This document shows, in pieces, positions 34,164-47,708 of a stretch of DNA of 64,000 nt. The notes under the pieces are model-generated. The model had not been told where the DNA came from and made no database searches. It saw only the letters and a program-made list of their open reading frames with translations. Both the position numbers and the translations under genes were made by a program. The number at the start of each line of letters is the position of its first letter. Position 1 is the stretch's first letter. This DNA is from Capsicum annuum (Eukaryota > Streptophyta > Magnoliopsida > Solanales > Solanaceae): positions 125,634,829 to 125,698,828 of the forward strand of contig NC_061118.1 of NCBI RefSeq assembly GCF_002878395.1, read 5' to 3'.

Positions 34164-37100
34164 TGTAATAGCCCATACTAATCTTATCTCGGTTCAACTT
34201 TCAGTTGCATGCATAAGGGGCTTAAGGCCTAAAAATTTCATCAAGTGTTGGAGACTTAGTCATTTTTAAGATCTCTAACTTTGAGGATTTTTATTTTTAT
34301 CTTACCGAACCTGAGATGTTGGTTTTTGAGTTGATTCATGTTCATGGATGTAAGAAGTATGTCTCGGAGAAGTTTTGGATTTTTTGAATGAGGTTTGGGA
34401 CATGTTTGGATCATGACATCAGTAGGTCATTGCAATAAGCCCGCGTCACAGCTCTATTCCCGTTCTCATGCAGATCGCATCGCAGTGAGGGAAATGAATG
34501 ACCGTGATAGGACTGCATTACAGTAAGCCTGTCGCATCCAGTTTCCAATTTAAATGACTAAGGGGTAATTGGGTGTAACGCCCCAAATCTGTACCCAGAA
34601 CGCTATACGGTGCTTACGACCTCGAAGGACCACAAGCTAACCCATGACTGATATCTACGGTGAGCACTGAAATATGATACTGTAATGAATGCAAAATAAT
34701 AGGCTAAAATGCCATAAGGTTCAAAACATCTGAAATACTGATAAATTATATCATCTAATATAACAATCTATAAAACTATACACTGTCTGAAAACTAGTCT
34801 GAAAAGCCTCTAACTGAAATGTCTGAAAGTGAAGTTGATGGGACAATCCCCCAACTAACTAAATCTACTAAAATATTGAGTCTACTAAAATAATAAAATA
34901 AAAAAATATCCCCAAATGATGAGGACTCACTGCTAATCTACTGCTGGTAACTGAATCTGAGTCTATCTATGCGCGGTCGGGAACTTGAGCATCCGAACCT
35001 ATGATATGAGACATCATAGCGCAAATAAAGAGTATGCGTCATTACGTGGAATGTACTAGTATTCTAGATGAGGTAAGGCTGAATGCAAGGGTTCATATGC
35101 CTGAATAATAACCGATTGCATGATATAGAGTAACTGAACATGAGAGTACATGGATAACTAATCCTACTGTAAAAACTGAGTATGCACTAATTTACATATA
35201 AATAAATACTGTGACTATGCTTGTCTGAAGCTAAGTCCTGTGTTCTGATATTGAGTAACTGATATCTGAAGTTACTAATAACTGAGTAACTGATACTGGT
35301 TGACTGTATCTGACAGTCCTGATTCTGTATAACTGAACTGTGTTCTATTCTGAAGACTGAGACTGAGACTTTGGAAGGAAATTATCTAATAGACATGCCC
35401 CAAATAAGATAACTAAGTTGGGGTCCAACTGTGACCCCAGTTGGAAGGGTGTCAGTACCATGCTACGGGTAAAGACACTGAAGAGTTACCTTCATCTGAC
35501 AGGTACTCTAATGAGAACGGTGGAACCCTCACCTGGCAAGTTAAAGCACCTCATCAACCCTCAACCGGTAGGTTTTATGTCTTAACCTACGCTAGCTACG
35601 TAGTTCTGGAACGCAAGGATTGCTTCTAGAGATCACATCCTTTACTGGAAGGTGAGCCCTAATCCTTAGGTTCACTCGGTGCTGAATCCTACTCCCAACT
35701 GAAAGGTACTGAACTGAGTGTACTGAACTGGTTTGGATTGATACTGATCTTCCTAAGTTTTCCTGAGTTCGGTAACTAACTGAGTTCCACTGAGTTCTGT
35801 AACTGACTAAGAGTACTACTGATCGTGACATGACTGAGATTCTGTAACTGACAGTTGCTCTAGGCACACAACTAAATTGTCGGGTATTAAATACCCCCAG
35901 GACTCGATAGCATAAAAAATAAAGCATAATATACTCTTGAAAATCATAACAATGTATACTTATCCATAGTTCACTCACAGAGGCATTTAATAAAACACTT
36001 GTAATGCGTCTACTTATACATGAATGGAAAATAATGCTATCATGTTGTAATGACACTATTTCATTCACATAGGTGTTTTATCAAACACATGGGGAACATG
36101 CTTAGGTTATACCATAATCAAAACATATAGTTATCATGGCTACATCAATCAACTTGCAAATTGAAGGGTTTATCATGAATATCATGTAATTCAACACATA
36201 CAATGATTAATTTCATAAAAGCATGTAATTTAATCATGGACTAAAACTCAATAATAATATGAACATGAATTCAATTCAATTCAAGCATGGAAGTTCATAA
36301 TTCAACAATCTTGTATTTTGAAAATGGATTCGTGGACTCTATGGGTGAAAGGAACCCATAGATGAACACCTAACATACCTTAGATTGTTAATTCTTGAAG
36401 GTTCTTGGAGAGACTCTTAATTTTTGCTCTTATTTCTTGAAGCTAGGGTTTAGCCCCTTTTGAGAGAGAAAGACTTAATCTTTGAATAAAGTGAATGAAT
36501 TATGAGATAATGGGTTATTTAGGGGTAAATTTTATGTTTAAACTGATTAGGATCGTGGAAAAATACCTATTTACCCCTGAGAATGACTTAAAAATTCGTA
36601 CTGAAAAAACCAATTTGGGGCTCTGGCGCAATGCGCCAAGCCACCAAAAAATGACAACTGGGAATGTGGCTGGTGGAGCGATGCAGTGAAATCGCATTGC
36701 AATACTGGATGGGACCTGGAAGCTCGGTGCGATGTGGTACAATCGTGTTGGCTCACTGGAAATTGACAAATGTGAAAATAAGCTTTGGCGCGATGCGCCG
36801 GTATCACGGTACCTCACTGGAAACTGACAATTACCATTTTGGCTTACTCCACGCGCTACTGGCCTAAATTACGGTGTTTAATGACTGAAACTTAAAATAG
36901 CCATAACTTCTTACCCGGTTATCAGATTTAGGTGAATTTTATATCGTTGGAAAGCTAATTCAATTTCCTACGTAATGAGAGGCTCTAAATTGAAAAATAC
37001 TGAGCGTTTCAAAAATTTTATATTGGATAACTCATAAACTAAAAGTTAAGTTAAGCTTGAGAAATATGGAGTATTACATCGGGTATTTTCCCCCTCAACC

Positions 37101-39020
37101 CAATCGTTCATAACATGACTTGGACATCAGTTAGGGCATAATTTTTTTCTTCTCCAATTATCCTCCTAAGAAAACCATTTTCTTTCCCCAAGAATATAAA
37201 TTCAATTCCTTTCTCCCCAAGAAATCAAGAATTCAAGTTTCCTAAGTATAAGAACCTTAAAAAAAGCATCAAGATTGGTGTTTCTCTTTCAAGTTAAAAG
37301 TTTAAGGTACGTGGGTGTTTATTCATGGATCCCTTTCACCTATGGAGCCCCAAAATCCTTTTCTTTCAATTAAAGAATGAAATTTCTATCATTATGGTAT
37401 TTTATATGTTCAAGAAAGATTGAATTTCATGTTTTCATAGTGATTTAAATTAAATTCAGCCCATGTATGATCCCATACAAGATTTGATTTCCTCATGTTA
37501 TGAATTTTAGTTTCCCATGTCTTATTCAAGTAAATTTCATGATTCATTGAATGCTCATGTTTAGAATATCCCCATGTACAAGTTCATGCTTTCCACATGT
37601 TTGAAGAAATGCTCATGTCTTGAGTTAAACCATGATTCAATACTATAATCTTAAGTTTAAATGTCATGTTTTATGATCATTCAATGCTGGTGGGTTATGA
37701 ACACCTGATACCTATGTGTTTTACTTAATTTTCAGATTTTCAAATATAATTCAGTTAAACCATGATTATTCTTATCTATTCAGTTATTACGATTATAATG
37801 AGCACTATCATTCCTGAAATCATGTTTAATTAAACTTAGTCCAATTTCAGTTCTAGTGTCAGTTTAGTTGGGAGTAGGATTTAGCACCGAGTGAACCCAG
37901 AGATGGGGGCTCACCTACTAGTAGAGGGTGTTACCCTTAGTTGCAATCTCCGAATTCTAGAACTACGTAGCTAGTGTAGGTCAGAGATGTCTACCTGCCA
38001 GTTGAGGGTTGACAAAGTGTTTACCTATCAGTTGAGGGTGACATATATCTCATTAGAGCACTTGCCAGTTGAGAGTGACTCATTAGTCCTTCAGGACACC
38101 AGTTTAGTGGATCCACACAGCCAGTGTTAGTACCCGTGGCACAGTACTGAGACCTTTCTAATTGGGGTTACAGTTGGACCTCGATTAGCTCAGATTAGGG
38201 CATGTCAGTTAGATGATACCTCCCACAGTCTTAGTACAGTATTCACTATAGATTCAGTTCAAGTTTGCTTGAACAAAGAATAGAAATTTATATTTATTCA
38301 GTTATATAGATTTCAGTCTTTTTGTTTATAGATTATTTCAGAAATATATATGCTTGGTCTCGCATTCTCAGTTATTACAGTTTTCATGCATTCATGCTCA
38401 GTTATTTCATGCTGTTCAGTTAGTCCGTATCTCATATGCATGGTACCCCATGCATTTTATCTAGACCTCATCGCATATACTAGTATATTCAAAGTACTGA
38501 CTTTATACTCTTCTTTGCGCTACGATGTCTTATATAATAGGTTCAGAGGCTCAGTTTCCCAATCGCAGTTAGAAAACCAGTGTTACTCAGCAGCTGTAGT
38601 GGTGAGTCCTCATCCATCAAGGACATATTATCTCTCATTCAGTACTTCAGTATTTTATTATGTTCAATCAGTCGGAGTTAGTTGGGTGCTTGTCCCATCA
38701 ACTCCTCAGTCAGTTAGAAGCTTTTCAGACAATCAAACAGTCAGTTAGACATTTATCCAGTTTATCAGTCTTCTCAGTATTATCAGTTATTTTGAGTTGA
38801 CAATTAGATTTTAGTATTTCAGCAGATATTTCAGACTTATGGTTGAACCATATTTTCAGTATTCATATTTGCACTACTTTAGCAGTTTATCTTCCGCACA
38901 TGTGTATGATTATTATTTTATTTAGTGCTCACAGCAGGTACCAGCTCATAGGTTAGCTTGTGGTCACTTGTGACCGTAAGCACCGTTGTCGTGGCTAGGG
39001 GGTAGCATCGGGTCATGACA
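34164..39020 (+). mobile_element. Solo LTR (Ty3/gypsy-type), itself interrupted
   Basis: Two parts, 34164-34573 and 37079-39020, together about 2.35 kb. It starts TGTAATAGCCC and ends GGGTCATGACA. Flanks CTTTT and ATTTT are a plausible 5-bp target duplication with one change. It contains the modules CTACGTAGCTAGTGTAGG and TTAGCTTGTGGTCAC..TAAGCACCG shared with the LTRs at 29480 and 34574. No internal domain or second LTR, so it arose by LTR-LTR recombination. It sits inside the MULE transposase gene. Confidence 0.75.
34574..37078 (-). mobile_element. Solo LTR nested in the solo LTR
   Basis: Plus-strand ends are TGTAACGCCCC (34574) and GAGTATTACA (37078); LTR orientation is minus, since the GGTTAGCTTG..CTTACGACC modules are reversed. 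Flanks TTGGG and TCGGG are a near-perfect 5-bp target duplication. The outer LTR reads smoothly across it (GGGGTAATTGGG to GGTATTTTCCCCC). 2505 bp. It contains a GC-rich, methylation-prone stretch with repeated GCGATGCGCC (36600-36800). Same broad family as its host. Confidence 0.8.
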
Positions 39021-39400
39021 ATTTTCATATAGAATATAAGTTAATTGTTATGATATATTACATGTTATTATATTTTACTCTGCGTTACTCGGTTATGTAT
39101 CTACATTACAATTAATATAACTTATACATTACATATTTGTATATGCACAATGTTAACTAATTATAATTTTCTAAATTTCTAACCCCATACGTCACAGATA
39201 AGTATGATACATTACATGTTACACTACATTACTCCGCCATGTATTTCCATTGCAATTAAGATACTTATACATTACATTTTTGTATATGAAAAAAGTTAAA
39301 TAATTAAAATTTTTTAACTATATATATCACAAATAATTCTCATACATTATGAGTTGCCATTTTATACTTTTCTTTATTGGAATGTATTTTTGTATAAGCT
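39021..39400 (+). other. MULE intron sequence with palindromic repeats
   Basis: Non-coding; rich in TACATTACATGTTA and ACTCCGCCATGTAT-type repeats typical of the MULE introns. Coding resumes at about 39405. Confidence 0.6.
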
Positions 39401-41215
39401 GCTGAAAGTAATACTAAAGCAGTGGATTATGAAGGCATTTAGTCTGAACAAATCAGAGGTTTTTATAACTTGAAAGTTTAATGCTGAACATACATGCTGA
39501 TTGAGTGATAGGGTCCTGCAAAATTTGTAAGCTACAACAGTTTTTGTTAGTGACTTTACAACATTGAAGTTAGTCAATAATGAGCATATACACATACCAG
39601 GAGACATAATTGAAGAAATAGATGTTGTTTATCGGGTTGATATTAATTATATGAAGGCATGACGAGCTAAGAAGCGTGCTATAGAGATGCTTAGGACTGT
39701 ACTGACTAGTGGATATAGAAAAATACTGAGATACATTCACATTCTAAACACTGTGTATCCTAACTCTCACATTAGTATGCACAAGTCAGCAGAAAATGAG
39801 TTCATATATTTGTTTATTGCTTTACATCCAATGATAAGTAGTTTTGAGTTTTGCAGATCTGTAGTAGTGGTTGACGAGGCTAATCTGAGTGGATCGTATA
39901 AAGGAATTTTTCTTTCTGCGAGCACTATTAATGGTGTAGGTACTAAAAATGTTCTTGTTTTAACTATTTATTTTGTAAATATTTACTGATATTACATTTA
40001 GATGTATTTAATATTTTACTTATACATTAAAAAGTTTCTAAACATCGTTCCCAAAATCTAATCTGATTTTTTCTAATTTTGATTGTATTTTGTCAATAAC
40101 ATATGGGGTTGTAGATACAGAGAATAATTGTTCATGGACATGATCTTTTCAGCAGTTGAGATAAACATTTGGAGAACGTGACAATATGTGTGTTGTATCA
40201 GATCGTAATGAAAACATCATCAAAAGTGTGAGCATTGTGTATCCTAATGTCCCTATCTTGCATGCGCTTAGAATCTTTGGAAGAATGTTTGCACTAAATT
40301 TCAAAAAAGCAAGGACATACTTGGTGATTTATGCTATTCTATGGCGAAAACTTATAGTAAAAAGGATTTCGATTACCTTATGGCAAAGGTGGGTAAGGTG
40401 GATCATAGGGTAAAGAATTACCTTGACGAAGCTGGTTATAGAAAATGATCTAGATGTCATACACCAGTAAATAGAAAGAAGATGATGACATTTAATATTA
40501 CTGAATGTATAAATGATTGTTTGGTAGAGGCGTGGGAACTGCCTATATTAGAAATTCTAAAAGAAGCAAGAATACTATTTGAGTCTTGAAACTGCAAAAA
40601 TAGAGAAATAACATCATATAAAAAGACTACGTTAGGAAGAAGGTTCGAAGACATTCTAACTATTAATGGTATGAAAGCTTCCCGCATGACGATATATTCT
40701 GACAAATCATAAGATTTTTATTTCCTTCAAAATTTTTATTAAATAGAGATGGCATTTATGTATCAGATTATTAGGTTAAGGCTTTCTCAAATTATGTGTA
40801 TATACGAATCTGGTAGAAGGTACATTGTCAATCTTGAGAGTATAACATGCAACTGTGGATGGTTTCAACTTGATAAAATAGCGTCTCTTCACATAATTGC
40901 TATTTTGAACAGCAAAAATGTAGATAACATGGATACATACTGCTCTGATTACTATAAGCCTGACACTTTAGTGAAGACGTATGAAGTTTCAATCATTTCG
41001 ATGCTAGATATCAAAGATTGACATGTGCCTAAATTTGTAGATTAGGAAGATATTACCACCAAAATATTGAAACCACCTGAAAGGTCAAAGAAAGAGAGAC
41101 ATAATAAATAAAGCGAAACTCTATTATCAAGCACAAACTATTGTGACTATTGTGGAAGATACGATCATGCAGGTCACAATAGGCGCACTTGTGATTTTGT
41201 TTCAATGGAAAAGTA

Positions 41216-42410
41216 AAATTTGTGTTGGCAGATACATAGCATTGTTCACACATAGTACGTAATCATTAGTTTAATTTTTTCTAATTTGAACATTGTTAAA
41301 TCTTCGTTAACGAGATTTCATGTATTGACTATAACATTAGTTGTGAGTGTTTTGTTAATTTAAGTTTTGAGATGCATTTTCACCGTTTTCAGTTACTTAA
41401 AAAAATGCTTGATTGTTATCTACATATACAATGCTCTTTTCTATTTATACCATACTTATGATAAAATTCATTTTGAGATACATTACATGTCATGTTAATG
41501 TACATGCCGTAATGTATGAATGAAGTAATACATTTTTTATGCTTAATTAATATTGAAAACATAGGTAAATATTTTACTGATGCATAGGTCATATCTAATA
41601 TTTTATGTCTCATTAAAAACACAGAATAACAATAAATCTTATACATTACTAAAGGAAAAAGTATAATGTATTAGATACATTATCAAATAATAATTGTTAT
41701 GTATATCACACTTATAAACATTACTACTTCAAGTTTTGTCAAGTACCTGATACATCATTTCTTTAAGCATTGCTATTTATATCATAGTTATACTAAGTAA
41801 CATTTTCAGATACATACTGGTTTAGTAATGTATATGCTATAATATATGAATGACTATTTATGCTGTAATCTATGAATGACCTATGTTGGTATGTAATGTA
41901 ATATTTTACTGATACATTGCTAATACATAAAATGTTAGATGTCCTAATAAATACATAATAGTAATAAATCTTTACATTACAAATTTAAACTTGTAATGTA
42001 TTTGATACATTACTAATTGTCAGTTGCTATTTATATTACAATAAAAAATAAGTAACATATTACAAAAAAGAATAAGCACCTATTAAATTATTATTGTAAT
42101 GTATCTGATACATTACTAATTTTCAGTTGCTATGTAAAATAAGTAACATATTACCATGAAGGATAATCACCTAGTAAGTTAACTATTGTAGCGTATGAAT
42201 GACTAACAACAGGCACAACATATAATAAGATACATCACTGAATGTGATAATACAAATAAAAGTTAATATATTATGATTAATTTATCAAGAATTCAAAATA
42301 AAGTCTTTAAACATAAGTATAAAAAACATGTCTTCAACATTATCTTGAAAATACAATTGTCAAAAAATTATTAAGAAAAAGAGACAACTTTCTAACTATT
42401 CTATCCTAAT
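41216..42410. repeat. Spacer between the two MULE genes, with 21-bp palindromes
   Basis: No gene. It holds GTAATGTATC-T-GATACATTAC (42096-42116, perfect 10-bp arms), a near-identical one at 41993-42013, and a related one at about 41660. A roughly 100-bp direct duplication relates 41985-42075 to 42090-42165. The convergent transposase and Ulp1 genes both end toward this interval. Confidence 0.75.
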
Positions 42411-43292
42411 TATTGTTAATTCATTAAGTGGTGGAGCATAATTTGGCCTTGTTCTTGAAGGATCTTCATTATCGGTAACATAGCCTTTCTTTGCCTTGAC
42501 CACTCCATAATTTCTTAAAAGTGAAGCGCATCTCAATCAATGATATTTTACTTCAAATCCATCTAAAGGAACTGTAGTTCTTCACTCAATATATCCCGCT
42601 GCAAAAATTTCACAGTCCCTGAATAATAAAGTATCTTAAGTTAATAAAAATTGTTCAACAATAATATAAAGTTGTACGCGTTGTATCTAAATAACTAAAC
42701 AAACTGATACTTACAAACTACCACTTGCTCGCTGAGAAATATTTTTTGTATATTCAACGTCAAAATTTGGTCAGTTTGTATATTTAGTTTCTTTCAGAAA
42801 CCCACTGTCAGAACAATATGTGTCAACATCACTGTCAACTTATGAATCTCAGGCAATGATTTCTTATATCTTGAATTCGATAGTGAGTTATAGACGCGTA
42901 TACTTCTTTCTAAAGAATAATTACAACCAACACCCACTGAAGCTCTCTATCACAAGTTATGAATACGTACACCTTATCCACCAGATGGCAAGGCAATCCA
43001 GCAGGAATGCTGCAGCCTTTAATAATGTTGGTTATTGATTTTTTTATACTAGACAACAACACATGATTGCGCATAGTCCTGTTGTATAAAAAGTATCCTA
43101 TCAACCGCATCTGGATAATACTTGCGGATAATACCTACGGTACATATTCTCTATGTAGGTTTTAAACAAGCAATGTGTAGTAGTACATTTATACTGTTGA
43201 GCATATTGTTGCTTTGAATCTTGCGCAGGTAATAGAGTATCACATTAATATTTTGTACAAATTGACAAGTAAAAAAAAGTTAAGCATGTCAA

Positions 43293-43475
43293 AAAACAAC
43301 GACAACAACAACAATATACCCACTGTATTCCCACTTAGTGGGGTCTGGGGAGGGTAGAGTGTACGCAGTCCATGCCACTACCTCAGGTGAAGTAGAGAGG
43401 CTGTTTCCAATAGACTCCCGACTTAGAATCAATAACAATATAACAAATACAATACATAAATGCAATATAAACTTC
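43293..43475 (-). mobile_element. SINE (SolS/TS-like family), with 12-bp target duplication
   Basis: Minus-strand tail GTTGTTGTTGTCGTTG is at 43295-43313. The body includes GGGTAGAGTGTACGCAG (43354) and GAGAGGCTGTTTCCAATAGA (43395) as read on plus. The perfect 12-bp duplication TAAGCATGTCAA lies at 43281-43292 and 43476-43487. Right-half sequences and tail match known Solanaceae SINEs; no clear tRNA-like A/B boxes seen, so the head may be truncated or belong to a different subfamily. It lies in the Ulp1 gene. Confidence 0.85.
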
Positions 43476-43559
43476 TAAGCATGTCAACAAAGAAATACAT
43501 ATTAACTTAATAATATGTTGCAATGTAACTACAATGGCTAAGATCGCCTATAAGCAAAT

Positions 43560-45200
43560 ATATATGTATATATATATACATATATATATGACCTGAAATG
43601 CTAATAGGCGATGAATAATGACCATTCATATACATAACGGAGCTATGTATATGTGCTGAAACAATATGAAATCAGAAATGTCTAAATAATACCTATACAT
43701 AACTGTGCTATGTATTAGTTATGATAACATAACTACTGACAAATTGCTAACCATTACCTATACATAATTCTACTATGTATCAATGATGACAACACAACAG
43801 CTGATAAGACAAATCCTTGCTTTGAATAAAAAATTAAAAATGACAGCAACTTGATAATGGAAATACATCCCTAAAAATAAATTTGTAATGTATATGTGTT
43901 CAAATAACAACATGTTATAACAACATGTTAGCAATTCTAGAGGTATGTAATATGTAACAATAGAAAAATACGATAGAATGGGGCTTATTGATTTGTATAT
44001 GTAAAATAGAGATATGACAGATTTCTTCAACTGGCACATAACACTATCCAGTTATTTCATAATTAAGCAATTGTAATGTATATACCTAATTATGTATCAT
44101 TTTATAAATATGTACCTCATCATATCAACATGTACTTGATTAGGGCATTAAATAGAATTAGTTCTTTAATTGTGGATGAGCAATAATGAAAGTAGGATTT
44201 CTGAACTCAAGACCAGATGCTTCAGCGTTATAATGATCATCTTTCATTTTTTTAAAATCATTATTATTAATTAGTATAACATTTAAGAAAGCACACAATT
44301 ATTATGTGATTATTTTGGACTTCCACAATAGAAAAATCTTACATATTGGCATGGTATTTTAATAACCTCCATTCTATTTACAACACTACTAATCCACTCG
44401 GAATATCATTAAAAATTTTAAAGCCATCAAACGCATAGTTCTGGTCTAAATCGATAGGCTCACTCTAATTGTCTTTTGAACTGAAAGCAAAATATGTTGA
44501 GTATGGTGACTTGTATATCCTTGAGGGTTGTCCAATTCATGAGCAGGTGTTTTTGCAGCATTATGTGCAACCACTCTTTCATTAAGAAAACCTAAAGAAA
44601 ATTGACTGTCTGAGATTAAAAATTAACTGGCCGTGGTTTGAACTGGACTAACAGACTCTAGTGGCAGTTCATACAAAGGGGTTGACATCCTTACTATAAG
44701 TACTCTATGGCGTCTTAAACAAATTCTGATATTATATATGAGAAATTATCCTAAAATATAAATTTTGCCAACTAAATGTCATGTCATGGATGCATTACTA
44801 ATTTATGAACATATAATATTCGCAAAACTAATTATTTCAGTTAGATACATTGCCAAACATTCAATATATAATATATATCATGTGGTTATACATGCAAAAT
44901 AATTATTAATAGTTTTTTAATTTATATGGCACATACATAATAAAATTATGTATATGAGTTTGAAATAAAATTGCTCATCAATGTCTAGGTCTACATATAC
45001 ATAACAGAGTAATGTATATGATGTGAAATAAAATATCTCAATAATGTCAAGGCCATACATACACATAATAGTGATATGTATCACTTACTGATAACTGAGA
45101 TGAACAATGGCTAAACTATATAATAAACATAACAGACTTATGTACATGGGTTAAAATAAACTAGCTCAGGAATATATAACCAATAAATATACATAACGGT
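43560..45200. repeat. Degenerate 60-65 bp repeats with ATACATAAC/TATGTAT palindromes (two clusters)
   Basis: Copies at about 43633, 43695, 43754 and again 44937, 45002, 45062, 45130, 45190. Each has ATACATAAC, 2-6 bases, then a TATGTAT arm, followed by a roughly 40-base linker often reading GGGTTGAAATAAAACAAC. They sit in introns of the Ulp1-like gene. Confidence 0.75.
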
Positions 45201-47414
45201 GCTATGTATCAATAATCTATCTCAATCTGGGACTAACATATTACATAATCTATACAGTGTAATTTAGTTAAGAGTTAATATTCTATATTAAAAGTAAAGA
45301 ATGTAGCAATGCATAAGATACATTACTGTGACTAGTCCGTGTTTACCTCGAGTTCAAATTGGATGGATTGATCTTTTTTTAGAGATTGTTCAACATTGAA
45401 TTTTGCATTCATTAGGTGATCACTAATTGGACTGCTATCTCCATTATCAGACTGAGAAATAATGTTTATTAGATGAATATATTGTATTAAATATTAAACC
45501 AAACTGCTAAACAATGTACATTAAATTATTCAACAACGTATATTAGATAAATCTAAAAAATTAAAAATCAAATTGAATAACCTTATAAGTAGGATTCATT
45601 GGACTGTCCAATTTTTTGAGTTGGTGCCAATTTTTTATTTCTATGAGTCATCTCCGCTTGGATTATCTTTGACATCATCGACCTATATAAATCACAAATG
45701 CAACATTGTCATAATGTACATTTTATGACAATTATTCTTTTAACAAAAAAAAATCATTTTATCTGCATTTTGCTTCTGTGTCAATGTTTTCATCACTTCA
45801 GCATGTTGTTTGGCAAGTAATGTTTGAATGTCCTAGATTTTTTTGTCAACCTTTACACGTAAAGAAAATGATATTTTTTGTTGCATGAAGTGTTTAAAGA
45901 AGTCAAATTAACAAAAAGTCTTTTCAGCCTTACCCTGCTGAGAAACCCATGATGTTTATTGATCATGGACAAATGTATATAGTGCATCTTTGTGTGCTTC
46001 AAGGGTGGGTTCAGCTTGAGATTTTTATGGCACCCCAAAAAATTTCTCTTTGGATTGAAGTGATGTAGACTTCTTCTCTCTTTCTAGCTCATAGCTCAAC
46101 ATCTATTTTTTTTGGTAAACTTACTGCCTTATTTCTTTTTAAAATTAAAACAATTGATGTATCAGAAATATGCTTTGCTTTGTTCAATATTTCAGTTGAT
46201 GATTTGGTACTAAAATCCTTAAAATCTTTCGGTTCTGACTGAGAAGCTGCCAACTTATCATAAAAAACAATTATACTGTAGGAACCACTGGATGTGGTTA
46301 AGACAGATAATGCACTAGGATCAAGTGTTTTAATACCCAATTGATTTGCAAAATCAAGCCTCTTAATTTCCTCTGCCATGGGACGTAGGTTGGTATACAC
46401 ATACTTTCATAAAAATATAAAACAAACTATCAGTATACAATCAATAGAATCTTACACATGAGTACTAATATATAATTAAATAAAAACTAATAAGAAAAAA
46501 TGTATGGAAAAAATCACACCAAAATATAGATTGTGTATGAGATATACCTGATTAAATATTCCAGCCATGAACTTCTCATAATTGGGCTTGATTTCCACGA
46601 TTAATTAGTTAAAAATCCTCAAAATAGTGTTATTATGATGTATAACTATCACTTTGTCAACTTCGAAACAACATTCATACATCCACATATTTAGTATGTA
46701 TGACATACCTCCTAGATTATATAACTATATTTCTACAAAAAAATCCTGTCTCCACATCATTATTAGCTTCTCAAAAGCAATATTTTTTCATTGAAACAAC
46801 TTGTAATGGCCATTATCTACTATCAATAAGTGCGCTTGACTAATTAGTGAACCACGTAATTGTGAAAATAAAAATGTATGTATGAAATACAATGTAGCCA
46901 CGTGCAAAGCATCTCAATTATTGTCAAAATTTTGTATTTTGAAATGTTGAATCAAACTGAGTTTGGTTATTCTAGTTTTTTCCTTCAAAAAATACTTCTC
47001 CATCAATCTAGATTTAGACAATTCAGGATAAACAAGAGAAAAATCAAATATACTAAACCTAAGAATTGTTCCCTTGACGTATACATGAATTTTGTTTGGT
47101 TTATCCTGCTCAATCTCAAGCATCAACAAACACTTTGATATTTGACCTTGAAAGTTGCATTGAGGCATATTGAGAAAAAATTCAAAGAATGAATGATGAT
47201 ATGGCTCAAGTACTTCTTCACCTAGATAACCTTTGATATCTGGCCCAAATTCATGGTTGCATGAACTACCAATATGCAAAGGATGTGGTGGTACTTTTTT
47301 AATTTGGCATGTCATCCCCAGTAATAATATACATTGCAAACCAATATAAGTTTTATATGCAATAAAACTTGAACAAAATTTTTCAGTATTGATAAAACAG
47401 ATGAGCAATAGCTA

Positions 47415-47708
47415 ACCTATATAATATACATAAGTGTGCTATGCACATGGGTTGAAATAAAACAACTCAACTGTGTCTAATAGAGCCCTATACATAACTG
47501 TGCAACGTATATATTATGGAAATACTGATGAGCAATTGCTAATGCAGCCCATATACATAACTGTATATGTATATGGGTTGAAATAAAATAACTCAACAGT
47601 TTGTAGGGCATACATATACTTAAAAGAGTTATGGATATGGTTTCAAAATAAAACAACCCACCAATATCTAGGTCATACATATACATAACAAAGTTATGCA
47701 TATAGTAT
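47415..47708. repeat. Array of 60-65 bp palindromic repeats, interrupted by Tekay
   Basis: Five units at about 47431, 47492, 47556, 47616 and 47680. The same repeat resumes at 59405-59700 beyond the Tekay insertion; the unit split at 47708/59398 can be read across. Confidence 0.8.

Larger units (their letters stand above)
33548..41215 (+). pseudogene. MULE transposase, decayed, split by a solo LTR
   Basis: The N-terminal exon (33548-33920) has VKLYIELKK and YPLCITTID, then NFNFRAKRSDKERY, the MuDR DNA-binding module. The gene resumes near 39405 with WIMKAFSLNKSEVF, then the catalytic core: VVVVDEANLSGSYKG (first Asp, about 39870), a GT donor near 39943, VVSDRNENIIKSV (second Asp, about 40195) and NITECIND (Glu, about 40497). 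The SWIM zinc finger at 40845-40910 reads CNC...SLH, so the third Cys is lost. A zinc knuckle (CDYC...HNRRTC) lies at about 41130-41205. Stops and frameshifts are numerous. The solo LTR pair 34164-39020 lies between the first two coding blocks, probably in an intron. Confidence 0.85.
42410..47408 (-). pseudogene. MULE-carried Ulp1-like (C48) cysteine protease, decayed
   Basis: On the minus strand, 47408-46914 holds a DUF1985-like domain (CNFQGQISKCLL and LRFSIFDFSLV). 46780-46620 has AFEKLIMMWRQDF. Linker exons lie around 46400-46089 and on to 44400. The protease domain is at 43110-42410. The catalytic His position in the WVL block reads Gln (ELQWVL, about 42937), the Asp position reads Asn (VYNSLS, about 42888), and the Cys is kept (RDCEIF, about 42615). 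Several stops and frameshifts. Ulp1-type enzymes remove SUMO; the role of the MULE-borne ones is unknown. The 5' exon probably lies beyond the Tekay insertion (59700-59822). Confidence 0.8.

Noticed and set aside
35592..36817. Open frames of 60-158 codons on both strands
   Set aside because: They lie inside a solo LTR, overlap each other on opposite strands and match no family I know.
38350..38748. Open frame of 132 codons
   Set aside because: It lies in the LTR next to 39020; low-complexity Ser/Val composition and no domain.
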